Shown: positions 7,744 to 14,489 of the stretch, one piece after another
Position numbering within the stretch: position 1 is the first letter of the stretch
How the letters are laid out: every line of letters starts with the position of its first letter
Source: Atopobiaceae bacterium
Lineage (GTDB): Bacteria > Actinomycetota > Coriobacteriia > Coriobacteriales > Atopobiaceae
NCBI GenBank assembly: GCA_015258485.1
Contig: JABZIF010000011.1
Span: forward strand, 1-18,542
DNA length: 18,542 nt
Reading direction: 5' to 3'
Position numbers and translations under genes: made by a program
The notes under the pieces: model-generated
What the model saw: only the letters and a program-made list of their open reading frames with translations
The model's database searches: none
Told to the model about the DNA's origin: nothing

Positions 7744-8370
7744 TTACTTGTCCTGGCTTTCTTCCCCCTCTCCGGCTGCTTTATCATCTGATACTTTCTG
7801 AATATCTTCTTTCTTATAGTGAGAAGAACGCTTCCCTCCAAGATTATAAAGTTCTTGAGCAGAAGGAACTGAAGTAGACTCTTTTTCAGAAACCTCTGTT
7901 ACCTCCTGCTGGGGAGCTTTAGCGGCATCTGGCGAGAAACCCGTTGAACTTGAAGTATCTGTTTGAGAAGTGCTCGTCTGTGTTGCTGACTCTGCAATCT
8001 TGTCCTGGGTGATATCTGCAGTAGCGTTCTCTGCAGCTTCTTCCTGAGCCTTCTGAGCAGCTTCACGCTCCTCTTTAAGACGAGCACGACGCTCGGCAAA
8101 CGTCTCGGGATGTGAAGTACCATCACGGTCTTCGTCAGATGCTGCGGAAGCCTTAAGATGTTCTGAACGCTTGGGCTTCTCGTGAAGCGCATCTGCTGCA
8201 GGATCTAAAATGTCTGCTTGTACAACTTTATTAAAACCTTCTTGAGCATTTTGGAACTGTCGTAATGCACGACCAAGAGTACGACCCATTCCCGGTAATT
8301 TGTCCGGCCCAAATACTAAAAATGCAAAAAGCAAGATTAGTACAAGTTCTGTTTCTCCAATGCCAAACAC
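7744..8370 (-). CDS. Sec-independent translocase TatA/TatB-family protein
   Basis: 208 residues from the GTG at 8370, giving the canonical N-terminus MFGIGETELVLILL. The frame extends two codons further to a TTG at 8376, but that leaves the AGAAAGG ribosome site too close, while GTG has about eight bases of spacing. One N-terminal membrane helix (about 5-20) ends in FGPDKLP, the TatA/B hinge. An amphipathic helix follows (GRTLGRALRQFQNAQEGFNKVV), then a long charged, probably coiled-coil stretch (about 80-120, EERRARLKEEREAAQ-like) and a Ser/Thr/Gln/Glu-rich disordered tail. The length and the Glu in the membrane helix suggest TatB; the absence of a second small tatA beside it leaves open a combined TatA/B role or a tatA elsewhere in the genome. 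tatC follows after 18 bases. Confidence 0.87.
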   Translation of the reverse strand: MFGIGETELVLILLFAFLVFGPDKLPGMGRTLGRALRQFQNAQEGFNKVVQADILDPAADALHEKPKRSEHLKASAASDEDRDGTSHPETFAERRARLKEEREAAQKAQEEAAENATADITQDKIAESATQTSTSQTDTSSSTGFSPDAAKAPQQEVTEVSEKESTSVPSAQELYNLGGKRSSHYKKEDIQKVSDDKAAGEGEESQDK

Positions 8371-8397
8371 AAGCAAAACCTTTCTGGAACATAGAAC

Positions 8398-8416
8398 AAA
8401 AACTCGTTTACACGAG
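8398..8416 (-). terminator. Likely intrinsic terminator after the STAS gene
   Basis: On the minus strand, CTCGT (8416-8412) and ACGAG (8407-8403) form a five-pair stem with loop GTAA, followed at once by TTTTTGTTC (from 8402 downward). It lies 28 bases beyond the STAS stop codon and before the tatA/B start, so it should end or attenuate the TPR-STAS transcript. The stem is short. Confidence 0.5.
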
Positions 8417-8443
8417 ACTCAAAAACAATTACAAGCAACAACC

Positions 8444-8755
8444 TTACTTACGAACATTAAGGTCTTTCTCAACACCTAACAACGTAAATACACGCTCAAC
8501 ATTTTTTTGAGGACGAGCAACAATAAGCATAGAACCGCTTTCTTGTGCTCGATGTGCCACGCCAACTAAAACACCAATACCTGTCGAATCAATATAAGCT
8601 ACTTCAGAGAAATCAGCTTCAACTTCTTTATATCCATCGGCGAGCGCATTATCCAAAGCATCACGAACTTCAGATGCATTAGATACGTCAATCTCGCCCT
8701 CAATATGAACAATGGCTTTTGAATCTATAGCTTGTAACGTAATTTCAAGTGCCAT
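8444..8755 (-). CDS. STAS-domain anti-sigma-factor antagonist (SpoIIAA/RsbV-like)
   Basis: 103 residues, the whole protein being one STAS domain. Proteins of this family bind a partner anti-sigma kinase when unphosphorylated and are switched off by phosphorylation on a conserved Ser. That site is visible as Ser57 in VAYIDSTGIGVLV (52-64), aligned with Ser58 of SpoIIAA; EGEIDVSNASEV (19-30) is the matching N-terminal strand-turn block. No membrane segment is present. The partner kinase and sigma factor are not in the window, so which stress or development response it controls is unknown. The AAGGAG site overlaps the stop of the TPR gene upstream, so the two are translated together. A short terminator-like hairpin follows. 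Confidence 0.9.
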   Translation of the reverse strand: MALEITLQAIDSKAIVHIEGEIDVSNASEVRDALDNALADGYKEVEADFSEVAYIDSTGIGVLVGVAHRAQESGSMLIVARPQKNVERVFTLLGVEKDLNVRK

Positions 8756-8764
8756 ACTGTCTCC

Positions 8765-9553
8765 TTACTTTGTATTCTGAGAATCAGAAGATGTAGCTGA
8801 AGTGTTCCCGTTCAGTGCATCAAGAATCTTTTGTGCATTCTGCTTTACCCCAGCACTATTATCAGGGTCTTTCTCAATTGCTGTCTGAAGCGCTTCTTTT
8901 GCCAAATCTATCTGATCAGTAACACGATACATCATTCCCAAATTTAGCCAACCGCTTGCATAGTCTGGCGATCGTTCAGTAACTGCCTTCAATGCATCAA
9001 CAGCACCAGATTGATCTCCTGAATAATATTGCGCAATTGCACGAGAAACTCTAACCTCATCTGAATCATTAGAAGCTAGATAGGTATCGTACTCTGCGAG
9101 AGCCTTATTTATAAGCTCAGTTGCATGCTGTTGATTATCCTGATCTTTAGAAGCATTTTTTAAAGCCATAGACCAAGACATATATGTTTGAGCAAGGTCC
9201 AAATGAGCAGGAAGATTATCAGGATTTTGTTGAAGCTGAGATTCTTTATCTTGTATCTGTTTTTGATACGTCTGATTAATTGATTCTGGAGAAGCCTGTT
9301 GTTTTTGCTGTCCACGATTGCGAGAGTTTGAAAAAATATTTGCCAGTGACGGTAACATCATCGAAATTGCAATAAACAAAGAGAATGCGCCAATTGCAAT
9401 TTTCATGCCGGTAGACGGACCTGATTTTTGAGACTTCTTGTCAACTTTACCAGCTTTTTCTTTATCTTTAGCAGTTCTATTAGCCAGAGCTACCAACTCT
9501 TTTTCTGCCTTTTGCTCTGAAGTAAGCTCTTGCTTTGAAGTACTATCTGACAT
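8765..9553 (-). CDS. Membrane-anchored tetratricopeptide-repeat protein
   Basis: 262 residues from ATG 9553 (a TTG one codon earlier is too close to the GGAAG ribosome site). Residues 1-47 are very hydrophilic and Lys/Glu rich, 49-72 form one hydrophobic membrane helix (MKIAIGAFSLFIAISMMLPS), and no cleavable signal is evident. After a Gln-rich linker, the extracytoplasmic part holds at least three TPR-like helical pairs: one with LPAHLDLAQTYMSWSMAL (about 114-131), one around EVRVSRAIAQYYSGDQSGAV and one with DYASGWLNLGMMYRVTDQID, whose WLNLG spacing is classical. The last, KEALQTAIEKDPDN, is a capping repeat. Such proteins are scaffolds for partners in the envelope; the partner is unknown. 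STAS follows nine bases downstream and uses a ribosome site overlapping this gene's stop. Confidence 0.82.
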   Translation of the reverse strand: MSDSTSKQELTSEQKAEKELVALANRTAKDKEKAGKVDKKSQKSGPSTGMKIAIGAFSLFIAISMMLPSLANIFSNSRNRGQQKQQASPESINQTYQKQIQDKESQLQQNPDNLPAHLDLAQTYMSWSMALKNASKDQDNQQHATELINKALAEYDTYLASNDSDEVRVSRAIAQYYSGDQSGAVDALKAVTERSPDYASGWLNLGMMYRVTDQIDLAKEALQTAIEKDPDNSAGVKQNAQKILDALNGNTSATSSDSQNTK

Positions 9554-9604
9554 CAAACTTCCAATCGTTTTTTAAACGTAAGTAATCAAGATACGGCAGA
9601 ACGA

Positions 9605-9630
9605 GTTTACTTTCAAAGAAAATTGTAAAC
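9605..9630. other. Imperfect hairpin between aminotransferase and TPR genes
   Basis: GTTTAC (9605-9610) pairs with GTAAAC (9625-9630) around an AT-rich loop that can itself pair (TTTC with GAAA). It lies just beyond the aminotransferase stop codon. No U-run follows in the minus direction, so terminator function is doubtful. Its role could also be 3'-end protection. Confidence 0.3.
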
Positions 9631-9639
9631 TTACACAAG

Positions 9640-11040
9640 CTATCCCCAGACACTTTGTCCACGATCAACTTTTGCAAGACGAGCACTCACCTGTTTTACT
9701 GCCACAACAAACACGTCAAGCGCTGCATCAAGCTCCTCTAGAGTTGGATAACTTGGAGCTATTCTAATATTAGTATCAAATGGATCATTACCACCAGGCC
9801 ATGTTGCTCCGGCTGAAGTCATCTTTACACCCAACTCATTTGCTCTGGAAACAATAGCACGTGCAGAACCAATAGGACCATCAAAAGAAACAAAATAGCC
9901 ACCTTTAGGATGAGACCACGTAGCTACCTTCAAATCACCTAAACCCTCTTGTAGTTTTTTCTCTACAAGATCAAACCGAGGTTTAAGTAAACGGGCGTGT
10001 TTTTGCATGTGCATAGATACTCCTAAAAAATTCTTCAAAAATCGCACATGTGCAAGCTGAGAGATTTTCTCGGGAGAAACACGAGCGACCTTAAAAGCAC
10101 TTTGAATTTCAGCAATATCTTCTAAACTTGCAGAAACCCATGCCATACCAGAGCTCGGGAAAGTAATTTTTGCTGTCGACGCAAATGCAATTACCAGGTT
10201 TCGAGAAGATTTATCAGTTGTATTGCCTTCTAGACTGCGTAATACCTCAAAGATATTCAAAAGCTGGGGAGCTTCCGCCTCTGGAACCATTGTATGAACA
10301 GCATATGCATTATCCCAATAAACTCTAAAATCAGGAGCAGCAGGCCTAAGCTTTGCAAATTCACAAACCACCTCATCCGAGTACGTAATACCTGATGGAT
10401 TTGCAAATCTTGGAACACACCAAATTCCTTTTACAGAGTCATCACTTTCTACTAGCTCTTTTACCACATCCATACGTGGACCATCGTTAGTCATAGGAAC
10501 CGGGATGTTCTCAAATCCATAGTGTTGTGTTATAGCAAAGTGTCTGTCATATCCAGGGACTGGACAGAGAAACTTGATAGTTTTCCGCTGCATAGCTGCC
10601 TCAATCTTTTGCTCCACCCATGGTTTTTGTCCAGACAAACCGTGGGTATATGCATGAGCAATAATGTCATGCATAAGATTAAGACTTGACGAACCATTAA
10701 CAATTACCTGTTCAGTAGATACGCCAGTCAACTGTGCTGCAAATTTTCGAGCTGATGGAAGCCCCCACGGATCTCCGTAGTTGTCAGCAAACGAATTTCC
10801 ATCGCATAAATCTGAAGAAGAATCCAGCATGTCTAACATCGGTTTAGAAAGCGCCGTCTGCTCAGAACTTGGCTTTCCGCGCGCCATATCAAGATGAAGA
10901 TTTTTCTCACCAAGAGCATGAGCTTCGTTCCCGATGAGCTCCAATGCCTCATTAAGCTCTACATCACTCATTTGTTGATATAAATTTTGTACAGATGCTG
11001 TTACAGGTAAAAACTTATCTCGGGAAACATACTCAAACAT
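9640..11040 (-). CDS. PLP-dependent aminotransferase, probable aspartate aminotransferase (PF12897 type)
   Basis: 466 residues from ATG 11040, which follows GGGAG at four to five bases; the frame runs 11 codons further to a TTG without a ribosome site. It matches the class I/II fold subgroup that includes the Corynebacterium aspartate aminotransferase: LDMARGKPSSEQ near the N-terminus, NYGDPWGLPSARKFAAQL (substrate-side loop), VNGSSSLNLMHD (phosphate-binding region), RFANPSGITYSDEVV with the conserved NPSG and YWDNAYAVH with the Asp-x-Ala-Tyr block. FASTAKITFPSSGMAWV supplies the Lys that should hold PLP, and a C-terminal Arg (NIRIAPSYPT) the substrate carboxylate. These enzymes interconvert aspartate/oxaloacetate with glutamate/2-oxoglutarate. 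The orphan gene starts in the opposite direction 73 bases away, sharing a promoter region. Aspartate specificity is inferred from the subgroup only. Confidence 0.88.
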   Translation of the reverse strand: MFEYVSRDKFLPVTASVQNLYQQMSDVELNEALELIGNEAHALGEKNLHLDMARGKPSSEQTALSKPMLDMLDSSSDLCDGNSFADNYGDPWGLPSARKFAAQLTGVSTEQVIVNGSSSLNLMHDIIAHAYTHGLSGQKPWVEQKIEAAMQRKTIKFLCPVPGYDRHFAITQHYGFENIPVPMTNDGPRMDVVKELVESDDSVKGIWCVPRFANPSGITYSDEVVCEFAKLRPAAPDFRVYWDNAYAVHTMVPEAEAPQLLNIFEVLRSLEGNTTDKSSRNLVIAFASTAKITFPSSGMAWVSASLEDIAEIQSAFKVARVSPEKISQLAHVRFLKNFLGVSMHMQKHARLLKPRFDLVEKKLQEGLGDLKVATWSHPKGGYFVSFDGPIGSARAIVSRANELGVKMTSAGATWPGGNDPFDTNIRIAPSYPTLEELDAALDVFVVAVKQVSARLAKVDRGQSVWG

Positions 11041-11073
11041 AACACTCCCTTTTTCTGCGTATGCGTGGTACAA

Positions 11074-11079
11074 AGTATA
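11074..11079 (-). promoter_or_regulatory. Candidate -10 box for the aminotransferase gene
   Basis: The minus strand reads TATACT at 11079-11074, about 33 bases before the ATG. Three bases upstream is the 12-bp inverted repeat GATTTACAAATC (11083-11094), so a dimeric regulator could control this promoter and the divergent small gene together. No strong -35 hexamer is seen at the usual spacing. Confidence 0.4.
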
Positions 11080-11082
11080 CGT

Positions 11083-11094
11083 GATTTACAAATC
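11083..11094. promoter_or_regulatory. Operator-like palindrome between divergent genes
   Basis: GATTT-AC-AAATC, perfect five-base arms with a two-base spacer, lying in the 73-bp gap between the aminotransferase start (11040) and the orphan gene start (11113). Short AT-rich arms can occur by chance. Confidence 0.3.
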
Positions 11095-11112
11095 GACGTA
11101 CCAAGGATACCT

Positions 11113-11382
11113 ATGGCCTCCTATGCAAAACCTGGAATACGCTCTGAAACTTATGGCGAGCTACAACACCTTGTTGATAATCTATACAAGCGTAAACCTT
11201 CTGGAACAGTGACAAAAGTTGATGTCCTCATTCAAGCTGAAGTTGATGACCTTGATACAGATTTACAAGAAGTTATTGAGCTGATTCCTTCTGGTACCTA
11301 CGTACGAGCAAGATTGTGTGATCAAATTAATTCAATTGTTACGGCTCATGGTTGGGGCTTTACCTACGGTACAGTCGAATAA
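11113..11382 (+). CDS. Small conserved-looking protein of unknown function (89 aa)
   Basis: Starts at ATG 11113, five bases after AAGGA; the frame runs 16 codons further upstream to a GTG that would lie inside the divergent promoter region. 89 residues, no membrane segment, no cysteine cluster beyond one Cys. An acidic middle (AEVDDLDTDLQEVIELIPSG, about 42-61) is followed by a better-ordered C-terminus, TYVRARLCDQINSIVTAHGWGFTYGTVE. The pattern of charged helix, Pro-Ser-Gly turn and amphipathic helix suggests a small folded protein, perhaps helix-rich DNA or protein binding, but I recognise no family. It is expressed toward nhaA, ending five bases from that gene's end, with the divergent aminotransferase upstream. 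Good ribosome site and ordinary codon use argue that it is real. Confidence 0.75.
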   Translation: MASYAKPGIRSETYGELQHLVDNLYKRKPSGTVTKVDVLIQAEVDDLDTDLQEVIELIPSGTYVRARLCDQINSIVTAHGWGFTYGTVE

Positions 11383-11387
11383 CTTAC

Positions 11388-12740
11388 CTAAATGGTATGT
11401 TTATAGCGCCTGTACAACCCAACAATACGTACCAATACAATACCTAAAATACCTGAAGTAAATGATGCGGCAAGAATTGCTACTTTTGCAGCAAGTATCT
11501 CTGTTTCATTTACAAACGCCAAATTTGAAATAAGAATTGACATCGTAAAACCTAAGCCACCCATAATGCCTACTGCAATAACCTGGATCCAATCCATCCT
11601 TTTTGGTAATGAACAAATGTGAAATTTTACCAACAAGAATGTAACTAAAATGATGCCGATAGGTTTGCCAAAAACAGCTCCAAAATAAACTCCATGCATA
11701 ATGGGACTAGAGAAGAGTTCTGCAAAATCTGCACCCACTAAAGTTACCTGTGCATTTACAAAAGCAAATAAAGGCAAGATAAAAAAGTTAACCAATACAG
11801 CAATATAATGCTCAACACGTTGAAGCGGTGGTGTTACATGATGCATAACATGCTCAATCGAAGTAGCTCCACGAGTAAAATCATGCTGACCCAACACATG
11901 ATGTTCATCATCATAGTGATCACCAAGCTCACGTGCTCTTCTCGAAAGCCAACTACCAAGTTTTCCTAAACGAACATCAGAACGAGCTGGTAAAAAGAAC
12001 GCTAAAAGAACACCAGCGAGCGTAGCATGAATACCTGAATGATACATACATACCCAAAGTACTAACCCTACAACAAGATATGGTCCAGACGAATAAATCT
12101 TTAAACGATTCATTCCCCATAAAATAACAAGTACTCCCAAAGATGCTGCAACCCACGAGATATTTGGAGTTTGACCATAGAAAAGTGCGATAACTACAAT
12201 AGCCAAAATATCATCAGCAATAGCCAATGTCTGGAAAAAAACCTTTGTCTGTGGACTAATCCTATTTCCCAGCAACGACATAACACCAAGTGCAAAAGCA
12301 ATATCGGTAGCAATAGGTGTAGCCCAACCATGTGGAGCAAAATCAGTATTAAAAGCTAAATAAATAAGAGCAGGAACCGCAACGCCTCCAACTGCTGCAA
12401 GCATAGGAAGCATAGCCTGTTTTGGTCTTCTCAACTGTCCAATAGTTACTTCATACTTAAGCTCAATGCCCACAAGAAGGAAAAATATTGCCATTAAAAA
12501 ATCATTTACAAAGGTTTCTAGCGCCATATGAACCTGGATTGTTCCAAGCGAGAAACTCATTCGAACTGCAAAAAATTCTTTAACTATTTCTTGAGCTGGA
12601 GAATTTGCGACCACTAACGCAATCAAGGCAGCAAGCACCATAACCACTGCCGCAATAGTACTGTTAGAGGTAATTTTCCTTAGAGAAGTACGCTGTTCTA
12701 TTCGTTTAACTACAGCAGGTTCACCATAAATACTGGACAT
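11388..12740 (-). CDS. nhaA: Na+/H+ antiporter NhaA
   Basis: 450 residues from ATG 12740 (an in-frame GTG at 12743 is equally near a weak GAGA site). Membrane antiporter that expels Na+ in exchange for H+ and keeps cytoplasmic pH. The twin aspartates are Asp176 and Asp177 in LAIADDILAIVVIALFYG, and PIATDIAFALGVMSLLG holds the third conserved Asp (Asp146; E. coli D133). The Lys of FGKPIGI (Lys359; E. coli K300) and the C-terminal GFTMSILISNLAF are present. The protein is about 60 residues longer than E. coli NhaA because of a hydrophilic insertion at about 254-305 that contains many His and Asp residues (GDHYDDEHHVLGQHDF). It converges on the orphan gene with a five-base gap, leaving no room for terminators. 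A promoter candidate lies at 12795-12824. Confidence 0.94.
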   Translation of the reverse strand: MSSIYGEPAVVKRIEQRTSLRKITSNSTIAAVVMVLAALIALVVANSPAQEIVKEFFAVRMSFSLGTIQVHMALETFVNDFLMAIFFLLVGIELKYEVTIGQLRRPKQAMLPMLAAVGGVAVPALIYLAFNTDFAPHGWATPIATDIAFALGVMSLLGNRISPQTKVFFQTLAIADDILAIVVIALFYGQTPNISWVAASLGVLVILWGMNRLKIYSSGPYLVVGLVLWVCMYHSGIHATLAGVLLAFFLPARSDVRLGKLGSWLSRRARELGDHYDDEHHVLGQHDFTRGATSIEHVMHHVTPPLQRVEHYIAVLVNFFILPLFAFVNAQVTLVGADFAELFSSPIMHGVYFGAVFGKPIGIILVTFLLVKFHICSLPKRMDWIQVIAVGIMGGLGFTMSILISNLAFVNETEILAAKVAILAASFTSGILGIVLVRIVGLYRRYKHTI

Positions 12741-12794
12741 CACACGCCATTCTCGCTTATAACTCTATAAATTAAAAACTAATTAAACTCTTTA

Positions 12795-12824
12795 AGTGTA
12801 CCGTCTACCTACCTTTTAAGGCAA
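12795..12824 (-). promoter_or_regulatory. Candidate sigma-70 promoter of nhaA
   Basis: On the minus strand TTGCCT (12824-12819) and TACACT (12800-12795) are separated by 18 bases, each matching four of six consensus positions. It sits about 55 bases before the nhaA start, in the gap divergent from degV. Confidence 0.4.
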
Positions 12825-12927
12825 TGTGTGTATTTTAAACAAACGGGGTATAACTTGCCTATAGAATAAAAGTAACTAGGTGTACAGATACCACAACATT
12901 TACGTAAGAGAAATATGGAGCAGAGGA

Positions 12928-13785
12928 ATGAACGATAAGAGAATTGCTCTTATTACAGATTCAGGAACTAATACACCACCCGATTTTGTTACGGAGCATG
13001 CAATTCGCATTACTCCTCTACGCATCAATTACTCGGATGGATCCTCATATGAGTCTGGAATTACTATTACTACTCCAGAACTCGTAAAACGCTTTGAGAA
13101 TGAGATTCCAAAAACGTCTCTTCCTTCTCCTGAAGGCATTAAAGCAACATTTGAAGCAGCGAAGGCAGAAGGATATCAAGGTGCACTCTACATTGCAATT
13201 TCTTCTGGGTTATCTGCCACCTGTGATACTACTCGCATGATTGCCGAAAGCATAGAAGACTTTCCTATCTATGTAGTTGATACAAAAAATATTGGTGTTG
13301 CATCGGGACTCATAGTAATGGAGGCACAGCGCCTCATTGACCAAGGCCTTTCTCTTGATCAAATTGGCACAGCTCTTGATTCAGCATCTCTTAATACACG
13401 CGTGTATTTCTCTGTACCCACCCTTGAATACCTTCGCAAAGGTGGGAGAATCTCTGAAGCAATCTACCGCATTGGCTCAATGCTCAACATAAAACCAGTT
13501 CTTACCTGTAACGAGAATGGCAAATACGTCATTGCAAAAAAGGCTCGTGGTTGGCAGAAATCACTCGCAGGACAGATTGCCTTAGCAGCATCACATGCAC
13601 AACAATTTGAACACGTACATGCTGGTATTTGTTGTTCTGCACCAAACATCATCTATTCTGAGATGGAATCAATGATGAAAGAAGCTATCCCAAACATCAC
13701 TGATTTTACCTATGCTGATGCCGGTCCCGACCTCATTGTTCATACGGGTCCCGGCCTAGTAGGTGTAGCAATTCAAGGCTATTAA
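12928..13785 (+). CDS. DegV family fatty-acid-binding protein
   Basis: 285 residues from ATG 12928, seven bases after GGAG, giving the typical family N-terminus NDKRIALITDSGTNTPP; the frame runs 16 codons further to a GTG without a ribosome site. DegV proteins bind a fatty acid in a deep cleft between two alpha/beta domains; in several Firmicutes the FakB members of the family present the fatty acid to the kinase FakA for phospholipid synthesis. Visible blocks are ITDSGTNTP (9-17), TSLPSPEGI (near 68-76, the family TSQPS loop), ISSGLSATCDTTRM (near 94-107) and TLEYLRKGGRIS (the family YLxKGGRI motif); VHTGPGLVGV near the C-terminus closes the fold. Whether it is a FakB for fatty-acid phosphorylation is inferred; no fakA is in the window. 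Confidence 0.93.
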   Translation: MNDKRIALITDSGTNTPPDFVTEHAIRITPLRINYSDGSSYESGITITTPELVKRFENEIPKTSLPSPEGIKATFEAAKAEGYQGALYIAISSGLSATCDTTRMIAESIEDFPIYVVDTKNIGVASGLIVMEAQRLIDQGLSLDQIGTALDSASLNTRVYFSVPTLEYLRKGGRISEAIYRIGSMLNIKPVLTCNENGKYVIAKKARGWQKSLAGQIALAASHAQQFEHVHAGICCSAPNIIYSEMESMMKEAIPNITDFTYADAGPDLIVHTGPGLVGVAIQGY

Positions 13786-13833
13786 ATAGTCATACCGCAC
13801 ACAAAAGTTAGGCAGACACGACAGTTACTCTGA

Positions 13834-13857
13834 TAAAACGTCTATTCAGACAAGACG
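13834..13857 (-). terminator. Possible intrinsic terminator of rnhA
   Basis: On the minus strand CGTCT (13857-13853) and AGACG (13843-13839) form a five-pair stem with a nine-base loop, followed by TTTTATC. It lies about 35 bases beyond the rnhA stop and before the end of the convergent degV gene. The stem is short and the U-run brief. Confidence 0.4.
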
Positions 13858-13892
13858 GAAACCTATTATTAGCGACTATCTTGTTCACACTG

Positions 13893-14393
13893 CTATTCTA
13901 CTACGAAGCCTATATCATCAATCAAATGAGTTCCATCTGCAGCTTCTGTTGCAAGCTGATCGCATCTCTCGTTCATCGTATGACCTGCATGTCCTTTAAC
14001 CCATTTGAACCTGACTTCATGATTTTCCATTGCAACTAAAAGGCGCTTCCATAGGTCAATATTTTTCACTGGCTCTTTATTTGACGTTTTCCATCCCCGT
14101 CTAATCCAACCTGAAACCCATTTTTGATTAAATGCATCCACAACATACTTTGAATCAGAGTAAAGTTCTACCTCGCACGGACGCTTAAGAGCCTCTAGGG
14201 CCACAATAACGCCGAGAAGCTCCATACGATTGTTAGTTGTAACCTTATACCCTTGACTAAACTCTCTTGTATGAGTTTGACCTGATGGATCAACATACTG
14301 AAGCACAGCACCATAACCGCCCGGTCCAGGGTTTCCTCTCGATGCGCCATCAGTATAAACGGTAACGTGCATCTGTGAGACAGGTACTGTCAT
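13893..14393 (-). CDS. rnhA: Ribonuclease HI
   Basis: 166 residues. Cleaves the RNA strand of RNA-DNA hybrids, removing primers and R-loops. All catalytic residues are visible: Asp15 ([15 protein letters not shown]), Glu58 ([14 protein letters not shown]), Asp80 (YSDSKYVV) and Asp145 (ERCDQLA), with the helper His135 in WVKGHAGH. The basic handle [16 protein letters not shown], used by E. coli RNase HI for hybrid binding, is present, so this is the handle-containing form. An eight-residue N-terminal extension precedes the first strand. Start ATG 14393 follows AGAGGAG at seven bases. It lies 96 bases after polA on the same strand; a weak promoter candidate sits in that gap. Confidence 0.96.
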   Translation of the reverse strand: MTVPVSQMHVTVYTDGASRGNPGPGGYGAVLQYVDPSGQTHTREFSQGYKVTTNNRMELLGVIVALEALKRPCEVELYSDSKYVVDAFNQKWVSGWIRRGWKTSNKEPVKNIDLWKRLLVAMENHEVRFKWVKGHAGHTMNERCDQLATEAADGTHLIDDIGFVVE

Positions 14394-14418
14394 GCCAAAT
14401 CTCCTCTTGTGCGCAACA

Positions 14419-14447
14419 TATATGTAGTATTAACACATACGTGTCTA
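14419..14447 (-). promoter_or_regulatory. Weak promoter candidate for rnhA
   Basis: On the minus strand TAGACA (14447-14442) is followed after 17 bases by CATATA (14424-14419), a good -35 with a poor -10. It would allow rnhA to be expressed apart from polA. Confidence 0.28.
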
Positions 14448-14489
14448 CGCATATCTACCTACATGGATATTTCTAAGCACATGTCCAAT

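Noticed and set aside
9566..9578. CGTTT-TTT-AAACG hairpin upstream of the TPR gene as an operator or terminator
   Set aside because: AT-rich, very short and without supporting promoter boxes; likely chance.
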